Shown piece by piece: positions 43,500 through 54,525 of a stretch of 64,000 bases of DNA. How positions within the stretch are numbered: position 1 is the stretch's first letter; the number at the start of each line of letters is the position of its first letter. The position numbers and the translations under genes are program-made. Source of the stretch: Mactromeris polynyma. Taxonomy: Eukaryota; Mollusca; Bivalvia; Venerida; Mactridae. Where the stretch lies: positions 620,001 through 684,000 of the forward strand of contig JASFXZ010000038.1 of the NCBI GenBank assembly GCA_032209605.1. The letters are read 5' to 3'. The notes under the pieces were generated by a model, which was not told the origin of the DNA, did not search any database, and saw only the letters and a list, made by a program, of their open reading frames with translations.

Positions 43500-43840
43500 T
43501 GGTAGTTGACCTGATGAGTCTTTCACCAGTAATTTTAATTTAAAGGTGTGAGAAAAGTTTTATTTCTTCATTAAATATTTCATTTGCACTGGGTATTTAC
43601 CATTTAAGTAAGTATAACAATGAGTAATATATCATATTTTAAAACCTAAATGTCATCTAGTTGTGATATACACTTATGAATTTTTATGCATAAATAGGCC
43701 TAAGCACATTTTTTAATATTCAACACAAGTCTGATTACTATTTTTATATGCTGATTAGGGGTCTGGACAAGATTGGTATCACGATAGTGCACACAGGGGG
43801 CAATATTGTTTATTGCATAACTGTGCATAATTAGACAAAG
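43500..43840 (+). repeat. Diverged duplicate of 37860-38300
   Basis: See the 37.9-kb copy; the best-conserved core is 43753-43820. Confidence 0.65.
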
Positions 43841-44360
43841 ATAATTAATTTGTCTTGTGTAGACCTGCCTCTGTTTCTGATTTTATCATCTTATCTTTGG
43901 AATCTAATTTTAGGAATTTGTCAAAATACAAGTTTAAGGATTGTTCGAATCACTTAATCACTGCCAGTGTTTTTACGTCCTCATATAGATAATGAATAAG
44001 ATCGTGTGAGACATTTTCTCAAACTATCTTTTATCAATAAAGCCATTAATTTTATTGATATATACACAAAGAAAAAAGTTAAGCACCCCCAAGTTTGTTT
44101 GAAATGACAAATGATACGATTATTGTCATGAGATTACGGACCAAATAATCGCAAACATACAAATGTGGCCTGATTATCACAAAATCACAAGCCCAGTTAT
44201 TACACTAAAACATGTCCATTTTAAGTATTGACATTCTGAGTTCATAATGCCAGATAAGATTGTCATTTCACTTGGAAATCGTCAATTTTAAGTCACTTAA
44301 CGACATCCATGGTTCAAAGTTTAATATTTAGTGAAACCACCACGTGCTTGGATGCCGGCC

Positions 44361-45244
44361 TCAACCCTGCGTCTCATCCCTCCAGTCAGTCGTCGGATTT
44401 CCTGCAGTGGTAGCTGTCGCCATTACCGGTGCAATGCTGCTTCCAACTGACGTTGGAGGTTCGACTGCCTTTACACGACGGCCTAACATGTCCCAAACAT
44501 GCTCTATCGGATTCAAATCCAGGCTCATGGCTGGCCATGGAAGAGAAGTCACGGCTTCACCTTGAAGGCAGGCGGTTACGGCCCTTGAACGATGCGGCCT
44601 GGCGTTGTCATCCATAAACACAGGTTTTGCAGCTAGTGGATGGTTGTCAAAATGGGGGACAACAACTGGCTAAGAACTTATCTGATGTATTGATCACATG
44701 TTAGGTTTCCTCGTATGCTCACCAAGTCCAACTTGCAATCATGAGAGATGTACTCCCATATCATTACAGAGCCTCCACCGTAAGGGACAGTTGGTTGTAT
44801 GTTCCTTGGGGTATATGCCGTATTGTATGGTCTCCAAACTCTCATTCGTCCATCTGTTACATGCAGCAGAAACCGGCTCTCGTCCGACCAGTGGATCCTG
44901 CACCAGGTCCTCAAGTTCCAACCACGTCGCGCTAAACACCATGCCAAACGCAATCGTTGATGTCGATCAGATAACATGGGACGTCTAATTACTCTCCTTG
45001 ACTTCAGCCCTGCTGATTTCAACCGGTTCCTCACTGTTCTGGTTGATAGACGTCTATTAGGTAACCATTGACTTTTTAGAACAGGACTAGTTGCAAATGG
45101 CATTCGTCTAACCAGGCGATGCAGTGCCCTGTCTTCACGCTGCGATGTTACGGGTGGTCTACCTGATCTTGGCAAGTCTTTCACGGAGTTGGTTTGGATG
45201 TGTTTATTGCATGGGAGGCATGGTTTACATTCATGATACCCCAA
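44361..45244 (-). pseudogene. Tc1 transposase, 5'-truncated, one frameshift
   Basis: The minus strand codes a linker (SVKDLPRSGRPPVTSQ), the second helix-turn-helix (STRTVRNRLKSAGLKSRR), the first Asp in IHWSDESRF and PYGGGSVMIWEYI. After a frame change near 44640-44680 it codes MDDNARPH and DLNPIEHVWDMLGRR, with 34 residues between the second Asp and the Glu. The first helix-turn-helix is missing beyond 45244. Terminal inverted repeats could not be identified; TTAAGCACCCCC near 44080 is one candidate end. Confidence 0.88.
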
Positions 45245-45703
45245 TATCTTAATTACCGGTCACACCTGTATGATCACATCTTTGTAATGGAACAATGGTC
45301 TTGTTAAAATCAATATTTGCATTTAAATTGAAATTCGTGGTAACATGCTATAATTCAATTTATTAAATCTTCAATTCCTATGTACTTTAAAAATTAAGAA
45401 CTACATGTACCTATTATTTCTTATAAATACAATCAACCTATACGCAATGCAGTCATTAACCATAACAATATTACATCTGATCTCAATATCTCTCATAACA
45501 ATTCTGGCCAATATGGAAGGAATTCTTGAGACTGTTCAAATTCTAAATATCTATATAAACCCGCTGGACATACAATCACAGGCAACCTTAAAATTATATC
45601 TGATAAAAGGGTTAGGAAATTAATTTCTAAGGGCCCCAAATATAGATACACTAACAAGAAGGTGTGTGAATTTGGCGCGTAGATCGTACATCAACCAAAT
45701 TTT
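45245..45703. other. AT-rich noncoding DNA
   Basis: Nothing recognised; the short frame at 45405-45623 has no family features. Confidence 0.45.
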
Positions 45704-45893
45704 GTCGACCTGGGTCGTAGGTCGTAGATCAATCAAATTTGGTCGACCTGGGTCGTAGGTCGTAGATCAATCACATTTTGTCGACCTTGGTAGAAGGTCG
45801 TAGATCAACCAAATTTGGTCGACCTGGGTCGTAGGTCGTAGATTAACCAAACTTTGTCGACCTGGGTCATAACTCGAAGCTCGACCATTCATA
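45704..45893 (+). repeat. Five 38-bp tandem repeats
   Basis: GTCGACCTGGGTCGTAGG starts at 45704, 45742, 45780, 45818 and 45856, giving an exact 38-bp period with few substitutions. Each unit itself contains a doubled GGTCGTAG. Confidence 0.9.
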
Positions 45894-45910
45894 TAAACTA
45901 AGATATGGGT

Positions 45911-46090
45911 GATCTGGGTCGTACATCGCAGCTCGACCATTGAGCATATCACGAAAAATGGCTGATCTAGGTCGTACATCGTAGCGCGACCACAGAAAAT
46001 AACATAAAATATTATTGATCTGGGTCGTACATCGCAGCGCGACCACTGAGATAACATAACATATGGTTGATCTGGGTCGTACATCGTAGC
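45911..46090 (+). repeat. Four 52-53-bp tandem repeats
   Basis: GATCTGGGTCGTACATCG units start at 45911, 45964, 46017 and 46069. The core CTGGGTCGTA is shared with the adjacent 38-bp array, suggesting that one arose from the other. A 124-codon antisense frame over both arrays is an artefact of the repeats. Confidence 0.88.
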
Positions 46091-46139
46091 TGTACGGTTC
46101 CAAGCGCTTATTGTATATTCACTGGTAAATGATGGTGTC

Positions 46140-46390
46140 ATGTGCTTATTATAGTTATAGCACGCGAATTTGAGAGCCGAACACAGCCTTGCGTTCGGTT
46201 AAGGCTAACACTCGCGCGAGTTACGAAACTGTGCACGTATTTTGCTACTGAACGCACTGTTTGCCAAAAAGTGCACGCCCACTGTGTGCCCACTCGCTCG
46301 AGCAACTCCGAGGTAGAACGCGAATTTGAGAGCCGAATACTGCGTTCGGTTACGACTAACTGTCGTTCACATTTATGTTTTGAAAATTTC
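46140..46390 (+). repeat. Dispersed repeat, TGCGTTCGGTTAAGGCT type, copy 2
   Basis: Bases 46187-46315 match 30287-30424. CGCGAATTTGAGAGCCGAA occurs at both flanks (46165 and 46320), and TGCGTTCGGTTA reappears at 46341. Confidence 0.8.
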
Positions 46391-46582
46391 GGACACCCAA
46401 CAATGTTTGTCTTTATAAACTTATAATTATACTGAACCAAAACAGAAACTTCCGTAAAGTTCTAAAAGTTCGAGGTTAATTGTCACATGTACACTCAACG
46501 ACACTCAACGACACTTCTAAGTCCACACTTCGATTTTCGTGACTAACGTCGTCATTTGTTGGAGTATTTTTATAAAACCTGG

Positions 46583-47058
46583 TCACAATCTTGCTCGCAA
46601 ATCCCTGTCTCGCAAACGTCGACGTACAGTTGGGTATGAAATAGGACGGTTGTGTACTCGGATCGTGTTTCTGACTGTTACTGTAGCGGGTGTGAATCGC
46701 TGTACCAAATGATGTCTCATTTTAGCTCTATCTTGATGTATCGGTGTCACGCGCATTCGGGGGCGTCTGCGCTCGTCATTGACGTTACCAGTGCGCTGAA
46801 ACTTAGCTCTGAGTTTTGCAATGGTTTTTACGTCTCCCAAAGATCCTTGCGACCTGAAATGGACAACCAGATAAAACTTACCTCAGAATGGGCGGAGCAG
46901 TTTGTTTCAGGGAGAGTCGATTAGCGTATACAACATGTAAGAGTACAAACGTTCCAAAACTTAACCACTTACCTGTCGATTAGAGATTCCACTTTGTACC
47001 ATTCCAACGGCACGCCCTCTTTCTTCAATAGTCATGCGACGCATGGTTGTGGACTCTG
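46583..47058 (-). pseudogene. Tc1 transposase N-terminal half, interrupted
   Basis: The minus strand from 47056 reads RRMTIEERGRAVGMVQSGIS, the first helix. After about 120 unrelated bases, 46840-46583 reads KTIAKLRAKFQRTGNVNDE and YPTVRRRLRDRDLRARL. The catalytic domain is absent to the left. Bases 46860-46978 appear to be an insertion. Confidence 0.75.
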
Positions 47059-47899
47059 GTTGAATTGATGTTTTTTTAGTGTGCCAGTCACTATGGTTTC
47101 TATGTATGTCATTTATGTCTAAGTAAGACGGATAGATCTTCCTCTACACGCCAAAAGCACGAAACGCACGTGCATTGCGGGTCAAGTAGGAAACACGCTT
47201 TATGGATATATGGATATATCGGAAAACACTGTGTATTATGTGCTATAAAAGCAGGCGACGTTTGGTTAAGTTTTGTTGAGAGATAAAAAATATATTTACA
47301 AATCAAAAGTGTGGACAGCTTATTCGGTCAAAACTGCATTTCCACGAGCACGCATATCCAGGCCACATGTAGGGAAGATATTCACTTCAATATATTGCAT
47401 TCGATGACTTCAATCAGAATTTTATTTTAAATGGTTTTGATTGCATAAACTTACATAAACGTGGGAATACTTATTACTTCATGGCCTCACACGAAAAGAC
47501 ACAAAGAATGTTCTAGTTTTTATGTTGACCTTGCGCTTTCGCGGTCCATGCTTTTGTCCATTTTTACCATTTCGGACCGGTCCAACTTGGCCCACTTGCC
47601 ATCTCGGCCTAGTCCAACTCGGCCCAACAATTGTGGTGTTATGTTTTATGTGTTGAATATTATTTCTATTGTGATACGTTAATAATTACTATTCAAGTTA
47701 AACCAATTAATTGTAATTTCATAACAACATTGACCCTATACCATGTAGACCAGACTGTGCACACAGCCTGATCTGGGTAAACGCTTCAGTTGAACACATC
47801 GTCATTCAATCTATTCTTGCTCAGTCGGTAGAGCATGACGCTGGAAGTCTCGGAATTGCAACCAGTTTGTATCATGGAAATCACCAACTAAAACTACTG
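47059..47899. other. Intergenic DNA with one tRNA-like relic
   Basis: No protein gene recognised; the tRNA-like sequence at 47806 is listed separately. Confidence 0.4.
47806..47880 (+). repeat. tRNA-like sequence
   Basis: TTGCTCAGTCGGTAGAGCAT is a good tRNA D-arm and A-box and GGAAGTCTCGG follows, but the B-box (GCAACCAGTTTG) is poor. A relic or SINE fragment. Confidence 0.35.
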
Positions 47900-48268
47900 C
47901 CTTGCGTTCAGTTACGGCTATCGTTCCAAAACGTTGCGAAACAGTGAGCGAGTATTGCTATTGACCGGCGTGTTAGCGAAAAACGTTTCATATCACTGGC
48001 TATCGCAACTCGGAGGTAGCACGCGAATATTTGAGCCTATCACTGCGTTCAGTTACGGCTAACAGTCACTCAGATTTTGGTTTGTATCCCTGCCCCACCG
48101 TATCACAATGACTGCACACAGGGAACCAAATTGCAAAATGAACGCAGTGCTGGTTCCCTGCCTTTACTGTTTTTGAGGCAGGGAACCAGAATACAAACGA
48201 GGCGTTCAATACAATTATTTGTGACGCTAACTTCGAGCGTTTTGCGTTAGCTGTAACTGAACGCAAGG
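47900..48268. mobile_element. MITE with 21-bp inverted repeats
   Basis: The end CCTTGCGTTCAGTTACGGC (47900-47918) is inverted at 48248-48268 with one mismatch over 21 bases. The interior has no frame and contains a further inverted pair around CAGGGAACCA (48118 and 48179). Confidence 0.82.
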
Positions 48269-48285
48269 CTGATATAGTCGTTCAG

Positions 48286-48565
48286 CCTTGCGTTCAGTAA
48301 AGGTTATCAGTCCAAAACGTTACGAAACAGCGTGCGAGTTTTGCTATTGACCGGTGTGATAGCGAAAAACGTTCCATATCACTCGCTATCGCAACTCGGA
48401 GGTAGCACGCGAATCATTTGAGCCTAACACTGCGTTCAGTTACGGCTAACTGTCACTCAGGTTTTGTTTTATATCCCTGGCCAACCGTATCACAATGACT
48501 GCACACAGGGAACCAAATTGCGAAATGAAAGCTATGCTGGTTTCCTGTCTTTACTGTTTTGAGAG
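48286..48565 (+). mobile_element. Second, 3'-truncated copy of the same MITE
   Basis: Starts CCTTGCGTTCAGTAAAGG and matches the 47.9-kb copy through CAGGGAACCAAATTGCGAAA, then diverges near 48560 without a right inverted repeat. Only 17 bp separate the two copies. Confidence 0.8.
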
Positions 48566-49380
48566 AGGGCTGATTCAGAGAGTTACAGCAGTTTGGTGCC
48601 AATATCATACAAAATTACATCAAAATACAAGTATATCTGCTCTACTACAACTTAGCTTGAAGCATCTGCACAAATTGTAAAACAACATCACTGCAGACAT
48701 AATGACTTAACTTGATATTTAGTAATGTACTTTGTCTTGCAGTGTTCGCCATGCCACTCCTGATACTACGCCAGCTTTTCAGGTGGAAGACATCAATTAC
48801 TACGTAGAGTTGCCAACCCTCACGGATGTCCAACGCATTAACCTGCTGACGAAGGATTGGCCAATACCAACATCATGTCCCCTACACTAACTGGATCGCA
48901 TACGAGAAGATTTTAACCTTTTTAACCAGCGCGCCTAAGCGCGCCTGGTTTTAGTACTCATACAGTTTTCCAACACTGCCATGCTAAATAGTCCGTTTTC
49001 AGCCAGACCGAATAACTGTAGAAAAAAAGTCAAATAGTCCGACTATTTCGCTGATACTACACGCGCTATAAGATAACACAATGGCTTTTTGCTTTGTTTT
49101 CTTTCGAAAATAGTTTATTCAAAATATACTTTTATAATTATATTATTGTATTGTATGTTCGGGAATGTTCATGTATTTTTTTGTGCATGTGTACATACGC
49201 GTTTTGGCGGCGACCCCATAACTCAGAAAAAAACCAACGCAACAAGAAATAGTCCGACGATTCCAATGATGAAACATAACACATCGGTAGTTTTTTTTGT
49301 TTTTTATAAAGAATATCATTTTTTCAATATATTTTTTAAAAATGTATTGTCTCGGTAATGTTGACATAATTGTAAACTTG
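48566..49380. other. Intergenic DNA with a GC-rich hairpin
   Basis: No gene seen. AACCAGCGCGCC-TAA-GCGCGCCTGGTT at 48923-48949 can fold into a strong hairpin with one bulge. It has no terminator context in a eukaryote and may be a MITE relic. Confidence 0.4.
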
Positions 49381-49490
49381 TGTACAACTACACGTATGAA
49401 TATAGCGTCGGTCCGTCGGTCGTGTTCTCATGGCAGCCATTGAAGTAGTCGTTATTTAGTGTCTCACTACTGATTCTTGAAAGATCAACG
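49381..49490 (+). other. Candidate leader exon of the OB-fold gene
   Basis: A higher-GC stretch ends AAGATCAACG before a consensus donor GTAAGTGT at 49491. An ATG inside reaches a stop after nine codons, so it would be untranslated. Linkage to the coding exons at 51.4 kb is inferred from order and strand only. Confidence 0.3.
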
Positions 49491-50063
49491 GTAAGTGTAT
49501 TTTCGATTTGTATCTGTTGTATTACATGTTCGCCTCCTATTATATTTGTGAACTACTGTATTATTATTGTTTATGTGTTAGTGTCTACTGTTGATATTAA
49601 ATTGCGTCGGTTGAGGCCTATATATCTTGTATCGGATGATGTACATGCGCTTCTTGCGTAGTAAGTATCCGCCATTTTGTTTCATTTTATAAACATCCTG
49701 TATTATGTCTGGAATTTTCATTATAAACTTGGGTGATTATAGGCTTATATAGCGTACGGTTATGATAATTTATTTATATAATTTTGTTGTAAAGCGAAGG
49801 CAGGAAATATCATTGCATCGTCGGTATTACCCGATACGGGGTTATTATTAAATTGTGTCGTTTGAAACTTTGACTTCCAGGCTTTTTTTTTTTTATGCAA
49901 CTTGGTTATATTTATTGCATGTGCTCTGTATAAATAAGAATATTAATATTTTTTTGCCGATACATGGTTATTACAATACTTCGGAGCGATTTGGTATGTT
50001 TATAATTGTAGTTGCAACGATATAATTACTGACCTATTTATTTTGTTGATTCGGCCCCGTGTC

Positions 50064-50878
50064 ATTTCGCACACAGGTGGGGTGGCCGGTGCGTAGCCAT
50101 GACATTTAAAACCCGCATTGAAAAAAACGACTTTAGATTTCAATAAGAAACATTAAAAACAGTATATTGCAATATCAAACAACTTTCAAATCGACATACA
50201 GACGCGGAGATCGCTATTTTTCACTCATAGTTTTCCTTTTACGAGAATGCTGCCTTTTTGACAGATGGTACCCGGCTCTGCGTAAGAACACATTTTGAAA
50301 GCCGAAAACCAAAAAACTTGGTTTTCGGCTTACGAAATGTGTTCTTACGCAGAGCCGGGTACCACCTTTCAAAATGGCTGCGTTCGCGTAAAACGAAAGT
50401 TGAGAGCGAAAAAATAGCGATCTCCGCATCTGTATGACGATTTGTAAGTTGTTTGATATTGAAATATACTTTTTTAAATGTTTCTTATTGAAATCTAAAG
50501 TCGTTCGTCAGGTGAATAGCGATTTATAGTAGTTTTGTTCTGAAAATACCGACTCGGTCTAACGGTAGGAAGTTGTCCGACCTAGCCATTCTTGATGTTT
50601 GACGTTAAAAACAACAGTCTATTCTGTTTGTGAATATTTTTTGAGTATATACACTGTCGACATAAATCCCTTGTGTGTATTTTAAGACATCAGTGATAAA
50701 AATCGGTTGAGAAATGGCTTTGAAAAGTACGTCAAAGCAAATGTGTGTATATATTTTCATTGTAAATGCGTATGAAGTTGGACACCTTTATCTTACTATA
50801 AGAACAGAGTGAAAAATATTTTTTTTCAATGCGGGTTTAAAATGTCATGGCTACGCACCGGCCACCTGTGATTTCGCA
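50064..50878. mobile_element. Foldback MITE with 8-bp target duplication and nested palindrome
   Basis: ATTTCGCA flanks the element (50064-50071 and 50871-50878). Outer inverted repeats begin CACAGGTGG and continue with GGCCGGTGCGTAGCCATGAC; they occupy about 50072-50127 and 50818-50870, with a small indel near the left end. Inside is a second, larger palindrome (arms about 50128-50312 and 50318-50503) centred near 50315, which creates a spurious 71-codon frame. The 8-bp duplication suggests mobilisation by a hAT-type transposase. It would sit in the first intron of the OB-fold gene. Confidence 0.85.
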
Positions 50879-51387
50879 CTTTACTATCTTCTATAAATAC
50901 AATACCGGTGTACACAAAACGTTTTTATCAAGATTTTTATTTGTCTGGGAAGCTGATCTTTAAATATGTGCTGTTAATTGGTTGAACATCTGACCTATTG
51001 TTGATTTGGTTGTTCCCAGTGCACTGCGCACACATTAGGTATTTTCATTCTGTTATTCATTGGTACACACCCATAAATATCTGTATTATAATTTATACCG
51101 CTTATACAATTGTATTTACAACTAAATAATTATTGACTTACTTATTTGTTGATTCTGTCATATATTCTTCGGAACTATTTACAAACACTACATATTGGGG
51201 ATTTGGACATCATTACATGTATTACGAAAAATTGCACTGGTGCAGCGAGTGATTCTATACAACTCCCTTGATTACCCACTCAGTATGCTAACCATTATAC
51301 CACTACAACTTACCTTCTAATGTTCTGATAAAGAAGCATGCTTTAAAACTCTTATATTAATATGTTGTTTTGTTATTTTATTTTCAG
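50879..51387 (+). other. Intron or flank 5' of the OB-fold gene
   Basis: AT-rich, ending in a pyrimidine-rich acceptor (GTTATTTTATTTTCAG) at 51387. It includes a tRNA-like relic on the minus strand near 51250-51320. Confidence 0.4.
51250..51320 (-). repeat. tRNA-like sequence
   Basis: The minus strand reads TAGTGGTATAATGGTTAGCATA, a good D-arm/A-box of Asp/Glu/His type, then GAGTTGTATAGAATCACTC, a poor B-box. A decayed tRNA or SINE head. Confidence 0.35.
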
Positions 51388-53672
51388 ATGTCAATAGAAC
51401 AACTTTTTACCAATAGAGGGACTGGACCCTACTCGAAGCCTTTGAAGGTGATAGTGGTCATTACAGGCGAGATCGTCTCATACCGTGATGGGAGAAACAA
51501 TGACTGAATCACTGAACGTGGCCATTGCGGACTCAGAAAGATGTATACGGGGTGTTGTGTATGATCCCCTGAAATTTGCAAAATTCAGGGAAGGGAACTC
51601 CCTAGTTCTGAGAGATATAATTCGTAAGACGGACGACAATAATCATGCCATTGTCATCACGAAAAATACAAAAGTCTTTATAACTACGGATATTGACGTG
51701 CCGGACTACCTGGTGGAAGCGGGGAGGAAGATCATATACCCACCACCAGCAGATGTGGTACCAATTGCAGAGGCTGTGAGATCCCCACCCAGGGCAAGAG
51801 TGTCCGTTACCGAGAAAATTGTACAGGTTAGTTTTCATTCTTGTTCTGTTAATTACAAACAACAGGTGAAGGTAAATACACATTCACTAAAAATGTTAGT
51901 TAAGTTCCATTCAACCGCTCTCCACACTTTAGCAGCAACATTCACACACATAAAGCTCCATCATGTAAAGTCCAAAAAAACCATCCCTATGAAGTTAAGA
52001 CTTGCAAATGTATACTGTTTTTGGTTATCCGTTAATATGGACACCTTGGTTTTTATGTCTCCTGTTTTCATGTATTCAGTAATTTAAAGAAAAATAAGTT
52101 CAGTCAGTTAACAGACTGTCCATTGATTTTTTGAGAGATATATGTCTATCCTACTGATAAATGAATGTTGCTTGTTTTGCTTATTTCGCTTCTTTGTTTG
52201 ATGTTTACATTATTTGTGTGTGTGTTAATGGATAATGTCCTATTATTTTCACTGCTATACCAACATAAACATTGTTGCTACCTGACTATGGACAGGTGAT
52301 AATTTTTGATATTTATGCACCTCTTATTATTGGTTGTATATAGCAAAATTTAAACAGATTATTGTCACACAGCAGGTTATACATGTTATGGTTATTACTG
52401 ATAGCTTTATCATGATTTTATATTAAAATTAGCATATTTTAATTGCTGTTAGGATTGACAACTGCCAACTGTTATTGTAATATCATTGTCTTACACATTT
52501 TACCAAATAGTATCACAACGCACACTTGTTGTTTGTTTTTTATTGTACTTTAGCATACAGTTTTGAACACAATGGCCACCAATCTAGACATGTGATTACA
52601 AGGTAGTGTTCACCAATATTAGACTTAATACAATCGCTTTGTGTTTAATTACAGGAGGAGGAGACAAAAACCCTCAGTGTCCGGGGGGAGAGTGTGAACC
52701 TCAAATCAATCCATTTGGAAGATGGTAGTTTAAAGGTCCGGGTGGCCCTATGGAGGGAGGCCTCATCTGTAGAATGTAGGCCAGGGGATCATGTAACAAT
52801 AACAGATGTTACTACCAACATTTACCAGGGCGAGACAAGCCTACAGACTACAGTACGCTCTGAGATCAAGGTAATACAGTTATGAATTTAAAACTTATTA
52901 GACTAACTCTGTGTGCATTTACATCACATATATGAAAAATCCCTTAGTATTTATATATTCACTTGAATACAGAAGGCAGTATTCACACTGTTTATGCCAC
53001 TAAGGGACTATTGTACTGCTTGCAATACTTCAGACACTTTTTGTTTCTGGTGTTGTTGTTTCTTGTTTTTCTTCGACTCTAGAACAAATTTTACAAGTAA
53101 TACTTTAATGGAAAATCCACTATCAATTGAAAATGCCTTGATTCACATTTTTTTCTAGTTTGAATGCAAACTAACATGTGTAGGATGTTAGCCATGATGG
53201 TATTTTGTAAAATATATTAGAATTAGTACCTTGGGAACATTTAGAAATTGAATATTACAAATCAGCATAAACCAGGAAATAGAAATATTTTGCCAGCAAA
53301 ACACATTTTGCTAGATGCAGCCAACCTAATATATGTAACCAAACACTGTATGGAACTTGGTATTACAGCGTATGTTTCTTATTCAGTAATATTTTTGGTT
53401 TGTTCTAATCCTTTACATTTTTATAATTGTAGAAGACTGATACACCAACAGTTGTGTCCAGGGTGTTGGTTGTTGGTGTTTCTGTTGAAGAGAGTGAAAC
53501 AGAGTTGCTAATAGATGATGACAGCATCATCCCTGTGCCAAGTGAGCTGCTGGCTGCTGCTGTAAGCAGTGATGGGCCGGTCGACATTGAGATGCTTTCA
53601 GCTGCTGGACCACTCACCCTGGTGATAACTTGCAAGGGTAGCGAAGTTTTGTACATTGGTTTGGATGAGTGA
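51388..53672 (+). CDS. Three-exon OB-fold (RPA-like) protein gene with an apparent one-base frameshift
   Basis: Coding exons are 51388-51826, 52655-52870 and 53433-53672 (TGA). Both introns have GT-AG ends and phase 0. Exon 1 begins with ATG right after the acceptor. Its first 39 codons (KPLKVIVVITGEIVSYRDG) and the following part (SLNVAIADSERCIRGVVYD, KFREGNSLVLRDI) look like one OB-type beta-barrel but lie in different frames; a TGA at 51505 ends the first. Exon 2 gives a second barrel-like segment (SLKVRVALWREASSVECRPG, HVTITDVTTNIYQ) resembling RPA70 single-stranded DNA-binding folds. Exon 3 is acidic and unrecognised. The shift near 51490-51505 is either decay or an assembly error. Role: probably single-strand DNA binding, host or transposon-associated. 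Confidence 0.6.
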
Positions 53673-54079
53673 AAATATTGTAAATATTAGATTGTTTTAC
53701 ATTTGTTGCAGTATTATTTGGGAATAGGGTATTATGCACAAATTTGGAGATTTTTATTGCTTATTTTATAAATATACTAATGTACTATTTCCATATACAA
53801 TTTTTCTATGCCATTCTCATTGGTTTCTTTTGTTATAAATGTTCATGTACTGTTAACAACTTAATATAAATAATATTCTTGTGTAAGCTTTTCTATTTGT
53901 TATACAAATCAAAATTTTGCTATCTTGATACCTTTTTCAGTTTATACCAAGTCTATTATTTCTACCCATTACTATTGATCTGGAATTTATAATCTGTACT
54001 ATTTGCACAAATAATGTTTACCATGCCATTGATCTTGGTACTCCAAGTGCAAAAACATTAGATACAAGAGCAAATGTTG

Positions 54080-54525
54080 TATCTAGTCTCATTATGTAAT
54101 GTGCCCTATAACTAAATACGCTTTTTGTAAATAAACATTGTTGTGTTCATTTTTTTATGATGATTATGTCCTATTTTACTTAGTTTTACATGTTTTTTAT
54201 GTCCGTATATATCTCTCATTGGAACATTACAATGATTTGCTAGATGCATAGTCAACCCTATTTACATTATTATACATGCATTATTTATTTTACCTAAACA
54301 AAAACTAAGCACCCTGTTACACTTACATCTACTGCCATAATGTAATGTGTCCTACAACCGTATATTCTCTTTGTAAATAATTAATGTTGTGTACAATTCT
54401 TCCTATCGGTTATGTCTTACTTTACATATAAAGGATGTTTATACAACTTTTTACATGTTTTTTTATGTTCTATGTATATATTTCTCATAGGAACATTTCA
54501 ATGATTTGCTATATGCATAGTATTA
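54080..54525 (+). repeat. Diverged tandem duplication, ~246-bp period
   Basis: ATGTAATGTG...CTTTTTGTAAATAA...TTATGTC...TCTCATTGGAACATTACAA...GATGCATAG occurs at about 54080-54265 and again, diverged, at 54325-54525. Confidence 0.7.

Noticed and set aside
45767..46141. A 124-codon minus-strand frame
   Set aside because: Translation of the 38- and 53-bp satellite arrays; periodic and without domain features.
50214..50429. A 71-codon frame
   Set aside because: Lies entirely within the perfect inner palindrome of the foldback MITE.
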